11,961 nt of DNA. Origin: an uncultured Sphingobium sp. (GTDB lineage Bacteria > Pseudomonadota > Alphaproteobacteria > Sphingomonadales > Sphingomonadaceae). A program made the position numbers and the translations under genes. The notes below the pieces were generated by a model. That model ran no database searches, was not told where the DNA came from, and saw nothing but the letters and a program-made list of their open reading frames with translations. Positions within the stretch are counted from its first letter, which is position 1. Each line of letters starts with the position of its first letter. The stretch lies in assembly GCA_946479185.1 (NCBI GenBank), contig CAMLFF010000063.1, positions 1-11,961 on the forward strand, written 5' to 3'. Positions 1-6,310 of the stretch are shown piece by piece.

Positions 1-534
1 GTCTTCACCAGCGACAATGGCGGTGAGCGCTTCTCCAACACCTGGCCCTTCACCGGCAAGAAGACCGAACTGCTGGAAGGCGGCCTGCGCATCCCCGCGA
101 TCATCCGCTGGCCCGGCGTGACGAAGCCCGGCAGCACCAGCGATGTGCCGGTGATGACGATGGACTGGCTACCGACTTTCCTGCAAGCCGCTGGCGCAAA
201 CCCCGCCACGAGTGACGGCATCGATGTGAGCCCCATCCTGGCTGGGCAAACCCATGCAGACCGCACGCTCTACTGGCGGTTCAAAAATCATGATCAGAAA
301 GCGGTCAGGCGCGGCCGGATGAAATATCTCTCAATCGCCGGTCACGAATTCCTGTTCGATGTCGTCGCCGACCCACTGGAACGCGCCAATCTCAAGCACC
401 GCCAACCCGCGCTTTTCGCGGAACTAAAGGCGGCGTTCGACACATGGAACAAGGATATGCTCAACGACCCCAACGCCCCCAGCTATGGCTTCACCAGCGA
501 GCAGCTGGCTGATCACTTCGGGATGGATGATTGA
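1..534 (+). CDS. Sulfatase family protein, C-terminal part (5' end outside window)
   Basis: The reading frame is open from base 1 to the TGA at 532-534, giving 177 visible residues. It begins with FTSDNGG, the metal-binding Asp-Asn block of the arylsulfatase/alkaline phosphatase superfamily. This is followed by GKKTELLEGGLRIPAIIRWP (residues 19-38), the conserved Lys and the EGG-R-P-WPG signature of sulfatases. A second half typical of sulfatase C-termini follows, with 'MDWLPTFLQAAG' and 'ADPLERANL'. The family hydrolyses sulfate esters, often in the periplasm. The catalytic Cys/Ser-x-Pro-x-Arg site that carries formylglycine would lie upstream of the window, so activity, substrate and signal peptide cannot be judged. 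A GTG at 118 is internal to this frame and is not the start. It is the only + strand gene here and runs towards the SulP gene. Confidence 0.9.
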   Translation, partial: VFTSDNGGERFSNTWPFTGKKTELLEGGLRIPAIIRWPGVTKPGSTSDVPVMTMDWLPTFLQAAGANPATSDGIDVSPILAGQTHADRTLYWRFKNHDQKAVRRGRMKYLSIAGHEFLFDVVADPLERANLKHRQPALFAELKAAFDTWNKDMLNDPNAPSYGFTSEQLADHFGMDD

Positions 535-610
535 GATTAGGGGCGTTGAGCGCCGACCAAGCCGCCGCTCGGTCGAGAAACCGAGCCACAAAATCTCTCT
601 TAAATAGTGA

Positions 611-642
611 CCGGGCCGGAACAGCAAGCTGTCCCGGCCCGG
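611..642. terminator. Long GC-rich hairpin between convergent genes
   Basis: Arms 611-624 and 629-642 pair over 14 bases with a single mismatch around a CAAG loop. The hairpin lies between the sulfatase stop (534) and the SulP stop (675), so it could end transcription from either side. No clear T-tract follows on the + strand. On the - strand the downstream bases are only modestly T-rich. Position and stem strength support a terminator, but no function is shown. Confidence 0.55.
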
Positions 643-644
643 CT

Positions 645-666
645 GAGGCGTAAGGGGATACGCCTC
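645..666 (-). terminator. Second hairpin just after the SulP stop codon
   Basis: A perfect 8-base inverted repeat (645-652 with 659-666, GAGGCGTA/TACGCCTC) has a 6-base loop. It starts 8 bases past the SulP stop codon in its direction of transcription, immediately before the larger hairpin at 611-642. It may be part of a tandem terminator or a 3'-end stabilising structure for the carbonic anhydrase-SulP message. No T-tract is present. Confidence 0.4.
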
Positions 667-674
667 AAGGGGGC

Positions 675-2216
675 TCAATGCGCGGGGGCCAGTCGCGCGA
701 TCACATCGTCTGGACCAGCCAGCACGACCGGCTGACCGGTCACTTTCCTCCGCACGACCCATTCGCGCATCATCTCGGCACTGGTGTGATCGATACCGCG
801 CAGCCGGTGCAGATCGAGATGGACGATCGCTGCCGCTGGAATACGCTCCAGGATATGCGTGAGCCGGGTCAGGCTGACAAAGGTTGCCGAGCCTTCAAGG
901 CTGACGCGGCGCGCGCCATCCGCTTCTTCCTCATCCACCTTCAGCCGCAGGCTCCGGCGATGCTGGAACAGTTCCACTGCCGACAAAGCAAGCCCCACAA
1001 GCACGCCAGTCAACAGATCAGTTGTGATGACGAGGATGAAGGTAACCGCCCAGATCGCTGCGGGCAGCATGCCATAATTGGCGAACAGATGCCGCACATG
1101 GCTGAGGCTGATCAGCCGCCAACCGGTGACGACGAGAATGCCGCCCAGCGCCGCCATCGGGATCTCGCGAAGCAAAGCCGGAAGCAATGCGACGAATCCG
1201 AGAATCCACGCGCCATGCATGATGGTTGACCAACGGGTCTTGCCGCCAGCCTGCACGTTAGCGGAGCTTCGCACGATGACGCCCGTCATCGGCAAGGCAC
1301 CGGCAAGGCCGCAAAGCAGATTGCCGACGCCCTGAGCGCGCAGTTCCTTGTTATACTCCGTCCGCACGCCATCATGCATCCGGTCGACTGCTGCTGCGGA
1401 GAGCAGGGTTTCAGCACTCGCAATGAAGGCGATGGCGACAGCCGTGATAAGGATGGCCGGCTGCGCCAGCGGTGCAAGGAAGCCAGCACCCGGTGTCTCG
1501 ACCGCAGCGGTAATGGAGGCCGGAACATCGACCCGCGATATATCGAACTGGAAGAACCAGGCGATGAGCGTCGCAACCATCACGCCGAGCAACGCGCCCG
1601 GAACCAGCTTCATACTGGCTGGACGGAGCTTCTCCCAAGCCAGCATCACGCCAATGGTGACGATGCCGATGAACAGCGCATATTCGGCTGCCGCCACATT
1701 ACTGAACGAGATTCCGAGCAGCTTGCCGGGCATGGCTGCAATATTCTCAAGTCCGCTCGGCAAAGGCCGGTCGTCAAAGAGAATGTGAAACTGGCCGATG
1801 ACGATCAGCGCGCCAATACCAGCCAGCATGCCATGTACCACGGCTGGCGAGATGGACCGGAAGAAGCCGCCCATCTTCGCCGTTCCGGCTGCAAATTGCA
1901 GGATGCCTGCGAGAACGAGCACGGGCGCGAGCGCGGCGAGGCCATGTTCGCGCACAAACTCAAAGACGATGACCGCAAGGCCCGCCGCAGGACCACTCAC
2001 CTGAAGCGGCGAGCCTGCCAAAAACCCCACGACCAGACCGCCGATGATCCCGGTGATCAAACCTTTCTCAGGCGGAACACCCGAGGCAATGGCGATGCCC
2101 ATGCAGAGCGGCATTGCCACGAGGAAAACGACGATGGATGCGGTAAAATCCCGCACCCAGTGGCCGCCGTCCGCGTCTGATTTGCCGACGCCTATCGATT
2201 TTAGAGCGCCAATCAT
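675..2216 (-). CDS. SulP/SLC26-family inorganic anion transporter, probable bicarbonate carrier
   Basis: The 513-residue inner-membrane protein has many hydrophobic segments between about residues 25 and 415, then a C-terminal STAS-like domain (about 435-510, with 'IVHLDLHRLRGIDHTSAEMM'). SulP hallmarks are visible: SPLQVSGPAAGL at 69-80, SAETLLSAAAVDRM at 267-280, and an N-x-ELRAQGVGN-like block near 289-299 followed by a Gly/Ala-rich segment. SulP proteins move sulfate, bicarbonate, dicarboxylates or other anions, usually with H+ or Na+. Length and domain order are normal. The ATG overlaps the carbonic anhydrase TGA in an ATGA arrangement, with no good ribosome binding site of its own, so translation is probably coupled. 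That partner makes bicarbonate the likeliest substrate (inference). Sulfate remains possible, given the sulfatase fragment on the other side. Confidence 0.92.
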   Translation of the reverse strand: MIGALKSIGVGKSDADGGHWVRDFTASIVVFLVAMPLCMGIAIASGVPPEKGLITGIIGGLVVGFLAGSPLQVSGPAAGLAVIVFEFVREHGLAALAPVLVLAGILQFAAGTAKMGGFFRSISPAVVHGMLAGIGALIVIGQFHILFDDRPLPSGLENIAAMPGKLLGISFSNVAAAEYALFIGIVTIGVMLAWEKLRPASMKLVPGALLGVMVATLIAWFFQFDISRVDVPASITAAVETPGAGFLAPLAQPAILITAVAIAFIASAETLLSAAAVDRMHDGVRTEYNKELRAQGVGNLLCGLAGALPMTGVIVRSSANVQAGGKTRWSTIMHGAWILGFVALLPALLREIPMAALGGILVVTGWRLISLSHVRHLFANYGMLPAAIWAVTFILVITTDLLTGVLVGLALSAVELFQHRRSLRLKVDEEEADGARRVSLEGSATFVSLTRLTHILERIPAAAIVHLDLHRLRGIDHTSAEMMREWVVRRKVTGQPVVLAGPDDVIARLAPAH

Positions 2217-2923
2217 TCGGCCGCCACCACTTCAGCTGCGACCGAGCTCAGGAATTCGGTCGCCATACGCGGCCCGGATGCAACAGCGACGGGGAGAGGC
2301 TCACCCTCGCGCAGCGGCGTGAAGCGGCCAGTCGCTCCGTCAACGCCGAGGATCTGTCCGGCATGAATGTCCACGAACCAGCCATGCAGCGCCATCTCGC
2401 CGCGTGCGATTGCTGCCGCAACGGAGGGGTGCGTGCGCAGATGCGCGAGCTGGGCCACAACATTTTCAAGGCTGATGGCATGGACCCGGTCGCGATCGTC
2501 CAGCTCGGGATAGCAGGTGTCGACAACATGCTGCGCTGCAGTGCCGTGACGCAGCCACGCCGCGACATTGGGCATCCCTGCAAGAGTTTCAGGCTTGCTC
2601 AGCGCCTTCATCGCGCCGCAATCGCTATGTCCGCACACGATGATGTCTCGCACGCCGAGGACCATGACGGCATATTCGACCGTGGAGGAGACGCCGCCAT
2701 TTTGCGTGGCATAGGGCGGAACGATGTTGCCGGCATTGCGGCAGACGAACAGGTCGCCCGGCTCTGCCTGCATAATCAATTCAGGCACAATGCGCGAATC
2801 CGCGCAGGAGATCATGAGAGCCTTGGGGCTCTGACCATCATTGGCCAGCTTGTTATAAAGGTCGCTGCTGTTGGGAAACACGCTTTTCTCGAAGCTGAAA
2901 ACGCGGCCGATCAATTCGTTCAT
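2213..2923 (-). CDS. Beta-class carbonic anhydrase
   Basis: The 236-residue protein catalyses CO2 + H2O to HCO3- + H+, and is probably cytoplasmic because no signal peptide is seen. The zinc-site motifs are intact: CADSR (Cys40, with the Asp42/Arg44 dyad) and CGHSDCG (His99, Cys102). The 'CRNAGN' segment at 61-66 and 'HGWFVDIHAGQI' in the second half are also typical of bacterial beta enzymes. Length is normal for the family. A GGAG (2933-2936) lies 9 bases before the ATG. The gene follows the histidine kinase gene after 107 bases and overlaps the SulP start by 4 bases. Pairing, and even fusion, of beta-carbonic anhydrases with SulP transporters is known in bacteria, and is read as supplying or using bicarbonate at the membrane. 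The choice between can- and cynT-type naming is not possible from the sequence. Confidence 0.96.
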   Translation of the reverse strand: MNELIGRVFSFEKSVFPNSSDLYNKLANDGQSPKALMISCADSRIVPELIMQAEPGDLFVCRNAGNIVPPYATQNGGVSSTVEYAVMVLGVRDIIVCGHSDCGAMKALSKPETLAGMPNVAAWLRHGTAAQHVVDTCYPELDDRDRVHAISLENVVAQLAHLRTHPSVAAAIARGEMALHGWFVDIHAGQILGVDGATGRFTPLREGEPLPVAVASGPRMATEFLSSVAAEVVAAE

Positions 2924-3030
2924 GAGCTAAATCTCCGTCAAGGCGAGGGCATTGCTCGCAGGCCAGAGAAGTTAAGCAGTCAATTTTGCTGCAACCGCAC
3001 AATGATGTAAGAAAATGTTGCTGTGGCCGG
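2924..3030 (-). promoter_or_regulatory. Intergenic region before the carbonic anhydrase gene, possible promoter
   Basis: This 107-base gap separates the kinase stop from the carbonic anhydrase start and is noticeably more A/T-rich than the flanking genes. A TTGACT hexamer on the - strand (2978-2983) could be a -35 element, but I find no convincing -10 at the right distance. The gap is long enough for an independent promoter and for a response-regulator site. No clear direct repeat was seen. Whether the four genes share one transcript is unresolved. Confidence 0.3.
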
Positions 3031-4341
3031 TCAGTGTTTGGGATGCGGCAGACGGAGCGTGGCGCGCAGGCCACCCTCGGGAGGGTTTTCGAGAATCAGC
3101 TGGCCGCCTTCCTGACGCATCGCATTGTCCACAATCGGCAGGCCTAGCCCCATGCCCCGCGTACTGCGCGCACGCCCCTGATCCAGTCGCACGAATGGCT
3201 GAAGCACCGCATCCAGCTGATCGGGGTCGATGCCCGGGCCGTCATCCTCCACGATGACGCGCGTCGCATCCTCGTCCTGCCGGATGGTCAGCCGGGCCGT
3301 ACTGCCATATTGCACGGCATTCTCCACCAGATTGGAGATGGCGCGACGGATCGACACGGGCCGCACCAAAATCTCGAGGCGCGATGGCCCCTCATAATGG
3401 GCATCCTTCCCGGTATCGCGCGCGCCCTCGATGATGGTCAGCGCCATGGCCGCGAGATCGACCTTCTCGGGCAGCACGCGCTCGCTATCGCCAGAGAGAT
3501 AGACTTGCAGCGAGCGGAGCAGATCGTCCATCTCGCCCACATCACCCAATATGGCCTGGCGCTCTTCCTCCTCCAGATTAGCGCCATGCAAGCGCAACTC
3601 CATCCGGGCCAGCGGCGTGCGCAGATCATGACCAATCGCCGCCAGCGCCTGCGTGCGGGAGGCAACAAGGCGGTGGATGCGCAGTTGCATTGCATTGAAA
3701 TCGCGGATGAAGGCCCGCACTTCGCTCGGGCCATGCTCCTGCAGCGCGCGCGGCTCCTGCTCGCCCACCTTGTTCGTCGCTTTCATGAGCACACGCAGGG
3801 GGCGGAGCGTCGAGCGGATCATGATGCCGCCGACGAGCGCAAGCGCGAGCATGGGTAATGCCAAAGTTGCGATGCGACCAAGGGTCAGCGGCCACACCGC
3901 CTCCTGTCGCTTCGTGCGAAAAACCAGAGTCGAATGATCGCTCAGTTCCAGGCTGCCACCAATATCCCCGCCCTGATGCAGCGGCATGAGGTGAAGGCGC
4001 AGGTTTTTCTGTGACAGATAGGGCTCGAAGGCGAGCATCTTCACCCCAAGCTCTTTGAGACGAAAATTCGTCGGATGCGTATCGATGCCGCGGCGCCAGT
4101 TCAGCGTGAGGCGCGAATTGCTCAATTCCCGCGCGAGCTCAGGGCGGCCAGCGGCTGGCGTGCGATCCATGAGCCGATGCGCGACAACCAGGTTTTCCGC
4201 CGTTCGCTGCGCCCTGTCGTCGCGCAGAACGAATCTGCTAACCTGTTCAAACAGCAGCGTATTGACGACGAATTCCATGCAGAGCAGGAAGGCAAGAATG
4301 AAGATGATCCTGCCGAGCAAGCCGACTGACGGCAGCCGCAT
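3031..4341 (-). CDS. Sensor histidine kinase, EnvZ/OmpR-type with HAMP domain
   Basis: The 436-residue inner-membrane sensor has a first membrane segment near residues 9-31 and a periplasmic part of roughly 120 residues with no recognisable domain. A second segment lies near 153-175, followed by a HAMP linker. The dimerisation/phosphoacceptor box is IGHDLRTPLARMELRL (His238). The ATPase has an N-box with NLVENAVQYG (337-346), G1 DDGPGID (366-372) and G2 GMGLGL (396-401), so all catalytic motifs are present. The ATG at 4339-4341 shares one base with the regulator's TGA (TGATG). A TTG one codon upstream is less likely. No ribosome binding site is visible, which fits coupled translation. The signal sensed is unknown; the carbonic anhydrase and SulP genes downstream make inorganic carbon, pH or anion levels reasonable guesses only. 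Confidence 0.93.
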   Translation of the reverse strand: MRLPSVGLLGRIIFILAFLLCMEFVVNTLLFEQVSRFVLRDDRAQRTAENLVVAHRLMDRTPAAGRPELARELSNSRLTLNWRRGIDTHPTNFRLKELGVKMLAFEPYLSQKNLRLHLMPLHQGGDIGGSLELSDHSTLVFRTKRQEAVWPLTLGRIATLALPMLALALVGGIMIRSTLRPLRVLMKATNKVGEQEPRALQEHGPSEVRAFIRDFNAMQLRIHRLVASRTQALAAIGHDLRTPLARMELRLHGANLEEEERQAILGDVGEMDDLLRSLQVYLSGDSERVLPEKVDLAAMALTIIEGARDTGKDAHYEGPSRLEILVRPVSIRRAISNLVENAVQYGSTARLTIRQDEDATRVIVEDDGPGIDPDQLDAVLQPFVRLDQGRARSTRGMGLGLPIVDNAMRQEGGQLILENPPEGGLRATLRLPHPKH

Positions 4342-5054
4342 CAAGTCAGCGAAACGGTCGCGTTGAACATATAACCTATCCCGCGCACGGTCATAATGGG
4401 TGGATCTTCGCCTTCCGCCGTCAACTTCCGACGCAACCGGCTGACCAGCACGTCGATGCTGCGGTCTGAACTGTTGCTCAGCCGCGTGCGAGACAGCTCA
4501 ATCAGTCGCTCACGGCCAATGACCCGCTGCGGCTGTGAAATGAAGGTGCCGAGCAGATCAAACTCCGCCCCCGTCAGATCGACCATCGCGCCCGATGGCG
4601 ACCGCAATTCTCGACGCGCGAAAAACACTGTCCAGCCATTGAATTGGGCCTGACTGCGCGCATCGGGCGTCTGCCGATCCATCATGGGCCCACGGCGCAG
4701 AATCGCCCGTGTGCGCGCGATCAGCTCGCGTGGCTTGAAAGGCTTGGGGAGGAAATCGTCCGCGCCGAGCTCAAGCCCCAATATCCGGTCCTCATCGCTT
4801 CCCTTCGCGCTGATGAAGATGATGGGGATGTCGCTGGTCCGCCTGATCTGCCTGCACAGGTCGAGCCCGTTCGTGCCCGGCAGCATGATGTCCAGAATGA
4901 TGAGGTCCGCAGCAGGCCCGTTTTCCAGCGCAATCCACATTTCAGGCCCGGTCGCGGCTGTCCGTACGGCAAAGCCGTTTTCCTGGAGCAGGCGCGCAAT
5001 GAGGGTCCGAAGGCCGGGGTCGTCCTCCAGCAGAATGATGGTTTGGGCAGTCAT
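4341..5054 (-). CDS. OmpR-family response regulator
   Basis: The 237-residue cytoplasmic transcription factor has a receiver domain at about 5-117. The acidic pair is Asp11/Asp12, the phosphoacceptor is Asp55 in ILDIMLPG, a Ser82 occupies the switch region, and Lys104 lies in FLPKPF. The C-terminal winged-helix domain (about 135-235) has 'LTGAEFDLLGTF', 'DRSIDVLVSRLRRKL' and the final 'TVRGIGYMF', all standard for OmpR/PhoB-type regulators. It is presumably phosphorylated by the kinase encoded immediately downstream, with which it overlaps by one base. The ribosome binding site upstream of the ATG is weak. Targets are unknown; its own promoter (5055-5187) and the carbonic anhydrase upstream region (2924-3030) are the obvious places to look. 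Confidence 0.95.
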   Translation of the reverse strand: MTAQTIILLEDDPGLRTLIARLLQENGFAVRTAATGPEMWIALENGPAADLIILDIMLPGTNGLDLCRQIRRTSDIPIIFISAKGSDEDRILGLELGADDFLPKPFKPRELIARTRAILRRGPMMDRQTPDARSQAQFNGWTVFFARRELRSPSGAMVDLTGAEFDLLGTFISQPQRVIGRERLIELSRTRLSNSSDRSIDVLVSRLRRKLTAEGEDPPIMTVRGIGYMFNATVSLT

Positions 5055-5187
5055 ACTCGTCTGATGATCTCTGCGAAGTCGTGTTCAAATAGGCGCTAAA
5101 CCGCAATTGCCAATGCAGAAACTGCCAGCAGCGATAGGGATACGCCGGATGGTGCTATGACCGGGCTCCGCTCCCGCGCGGCATCTC
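5055..5187 (-). promoter_or_regulatory. Intergenic region before the two-component genes, possible promoter
   Basis: This 133-base gap between the lipoprotein stop and the response regulator start should hold the promoter of the two-component operon. A TTGGCA hexamer on the - strand, followed 16 bases later by TATTTG, is a poor sigma-70 match. The GC-rich bases next to the lipoprotein stop (about 5161-5181) can form only short stems, so a terminator there is not convincing. Confidence 0.25.
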
Positions 5188-5838
5188 TCAGGAAAATGAC
5201 GCTGGCAGGCCGCGCTCTGCGCGCCATTGTTCGAGCGCGTCCAGCAAGCCCGACGCCTCTGCGGGCGCGATCCCGCCGATCACGTCCCTGCCATGCCGGT
5301 CCTTGAAGCGGAAGCCCCAAGCTTCGCGCGAACCGGGCTGATAGAGGCTGGCGATCTCACGGACGAGGCCTTCGCTCAATTCAAAGGCCGCTGTCTTGGC
5401 GAGCACGCATGAGCCGACCCTGTCCACGCCGGGACAGTCGTCGGGTTCGTGGACCGCGACCGCCAGATCACGCGATACAAGGCGATCGTTCGATCGATAG
5501 CTGACCTGCTGCAACTCTCGCCTCGCGCCCTTGTAGAGCGTCTTTTGCCAGAGCTTGATTTGCGTTGCACCGGTGCGGCGCTCGACCGTGGCGCTGAGAT
5601 AGGTCTGCGCCTGCAGCCCGCCCGCAATCGGTCGACCGCTGCGGAACGCGCCCTGCGTCGATATGACGACATGGCGCGCCTGCGGATCGTCCATAATGCG
5701 GGCGCCCGCGCTCACCTGTGCTGGCGTCATCGCCGCGAGCTTGCGTGGGAGCGCGCGCTGGTCTTGCGTTGCACAACCCGCAAGGCAAGCCAGCGCGATC
5801 CCGCCTGCAATCATATGGATGACAGGCTTTGCGGCCAT
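5188..5838 (-). CDS. Predicted lipoprotein of unknown function
   Basis: The 216-residue protein has a short N-terminus, a hydrophobic stretch and a lipobox LAGC with the acylation Cys at residue 22, so it should be lipid-anchored. Residue 23 is Ala, not Asp, so outer-membrane sorting is plausible. The mature part shows no domain I recognise. It has an 'RHVVISTQGAFRSG' strand-like stretch, two Cys (in 'DDCPGVDRVGSCV', about residues 134-143) that could form a disulfide, and a C-terminal 'FRFKDRHGRDVIGGIAPAEA' segment followed by a helix. It starts 3 bases after the stop of the small secreted protein, with no strong ribosome binding site, so the two genes are probably co-translated. The coding call is supported by the lipobox, the ATG position and the tight spacing. 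Its function is unknown. Confidence 0.8.
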   Translation of the reverse strand: MAAKPVIHMIAGGIALACLAGCATQDQRALPRKLAAMTPAQVSAGARIMDDPQARHVVISTQGAFRSGRPIAGGLQAQTYLSATVERRTGATQIKLWQKTLYKGARRELQQVSYRSNDRLVSRDLAVAVHEPDDCPGVDRVGSCVLAKTAAFELSEGLVREIASLYQPGSREAWGFRFKDRHGRDVIGGIAPAEASGLLDALEQWRAERGLPASFS

Positions 5839-5841
5839 GGA

Positions 5842-5855
5842 TCAGCGATCGCTGA
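5842..5855. repeat. Perfect 14-base palindrome at a gene junction
   Basis: TCAGCGATCGCTGA is its own reverse complement. It covers the last codons and stop codon of the small secreted protein gene and ends 3 bases before the lipoprotein ATG. In RNA it could fold into a 5-base-pair stem with a GATC loop, overlapping the place where the lipoprotein's ribosome binding site should be. The match is clear; a role is only suggested. Confidence 0.5.
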
Positions 5856-6111
5856 GCTCGATCGCATCAGCCTCCCGGCCTTGCTCGGATTGCGTCACCC
5901 GCGCGTGCTGGCGCATCGCTTCACAAGCAACCGCCTTGCTTGAATCGGGATGACATTTTGCAGGCGCTGAACGGCTTTGCTTGATCGGCTTGTAAGCATG
6001 GATCGTTTTGCCAGGCACGAACACAGGCTTGTGCGTATCGGCCACACTCTGGGCCAATGCGGCGGCGGGCGACAGAGCAATAGATGCGGAAATTAGAAAA
6101 CGAGCGACCAA
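5842..6111 (-). CDS. Small secreted protein of unknown function (TTG start)
   Basis: The 89-residue protein has a clear Sec signal peptide with likely cleavage at ALA-QS after residue 20, leaving a mature chain of about 69 residues. The mature part is polar and rich in Lys, His and Ser, with two Cys (53 and 63) ten residues apart that could form a disulfide in the periplasm. The start is TTG at 6109-6111. It is chosen because an AGGAGG lies exactly 5 bases upstream and the signal peptide begins there. No domain is recognised. The gene sits 3 bases before the lipoprotein gene, so the two products probably act in the same envelope process. Confidence 0.75.
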   Translation of the reverse strand: MVARFLISASIALSPAAALAQSVADTHKPVFVPGKTIHAYKPIKQSRSAPAKCHPDSSKAVACEAMRQHARVTQSEQGREADAIELSDR

Positions 6112-6116
6112 AAGTA

Positions 6117-6122
6117 CCTCCT
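6117..6122 (-). promoter_or_regulatory. Strong ribosome binding site that fixes a TTG start
   Basis: AGGAGG on the - strand is followed by 5 bases (TACTT) and then TTG. This is the best Shine-Dalgarno match in the window and is the main reason for accepting the rare start codon. Confidence 0.8.
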
Positions 6123-6190
6123 AAAGACAGTCTTGGAGGCCAAATGGCGTTTCATTGTTTCGCGATCCGCACCGCTTTGTTACGAATTAT

Positions 6191-6211
6191 GTCTGTGCAT
6201 AAATCGCAGAC
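6191..6211. promoter_or_regulatory. Dyad-symmetric site upstream of the secreted-protein gene
   Basis: The arms GTCTGTG (6191-6197) and CGCAGAC (6205-6211) are inverted repeats with one imperfect pair around an A/T-rich CATAAAT centre. The site lies about 80-100 bases before the TTG start, in the only sizeable gap upstream of that gene pair. It could be an operator or part of a promoter. No convincing -35/-10 pair accompanies it. Confidence 0.3.
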
Positions 6212-6268
6212 CGCCGCCTCTCGGACAGACGCGAACCCGCGGCGCGCTTTTGCTTGACCAGTCAGTAT

Positions 6269-6293
6269 CTTAGGCCGAAAAATCGGGCCGAAG
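6269..6293 (-). terminator. Weak hairpin downstream of the GFA-family gene
   Basis: Arms 6269-6276 and 6286-6293 pair over 8 bases with one mismatch around an A/T-rich loop, 17 bases after the stop codon of the GFA-family gene. There is no T-tract after it. It may reduce read-through into the next gene pair, but the evidence is thin. Confidence 0.25.
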
Positions 6294-6310
6294 CGTCGCG
6301 CTGCTAAAGC

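Noticed and set aside
1374..2180. 268-codon open frame on the + strand inside the SulP gene
   Set aside because: Its product is rich in Arg, His, Asp and Cys with no domain or hydrophobic pattern, and it is fully antisense to a clear transporter gene. It is a high-G+C shadow frame.
2363..3010. 215-codon open frame on the + strand over the carbonic anhydrase gene
   Set aside because: The - strand frame has intact zinc motifs; the + frame has none and no good start signal.
4342..4344. TTG as the kinase start codon
   Set aside because: The adjacent ATG (4339-4341) gives the common TGATG overlap with the regulator stop, and there is no ribosome binding site favouring TTG.
5096..5320. 74-codon frame on the - strand at the end of the lipoprotein gene
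   Set aside because: Most of it overlaps the lipoprotein gene in another frame, and it has no signal or motif beyond an Arg-rich stretch.
6123..6310. Possible small RNA or missed gene in the 188-base gap
   Set aside because: I see no open frame with a ribosome binding site and no promoter-terminator pair; only a dyad and a weak hairpin are present.
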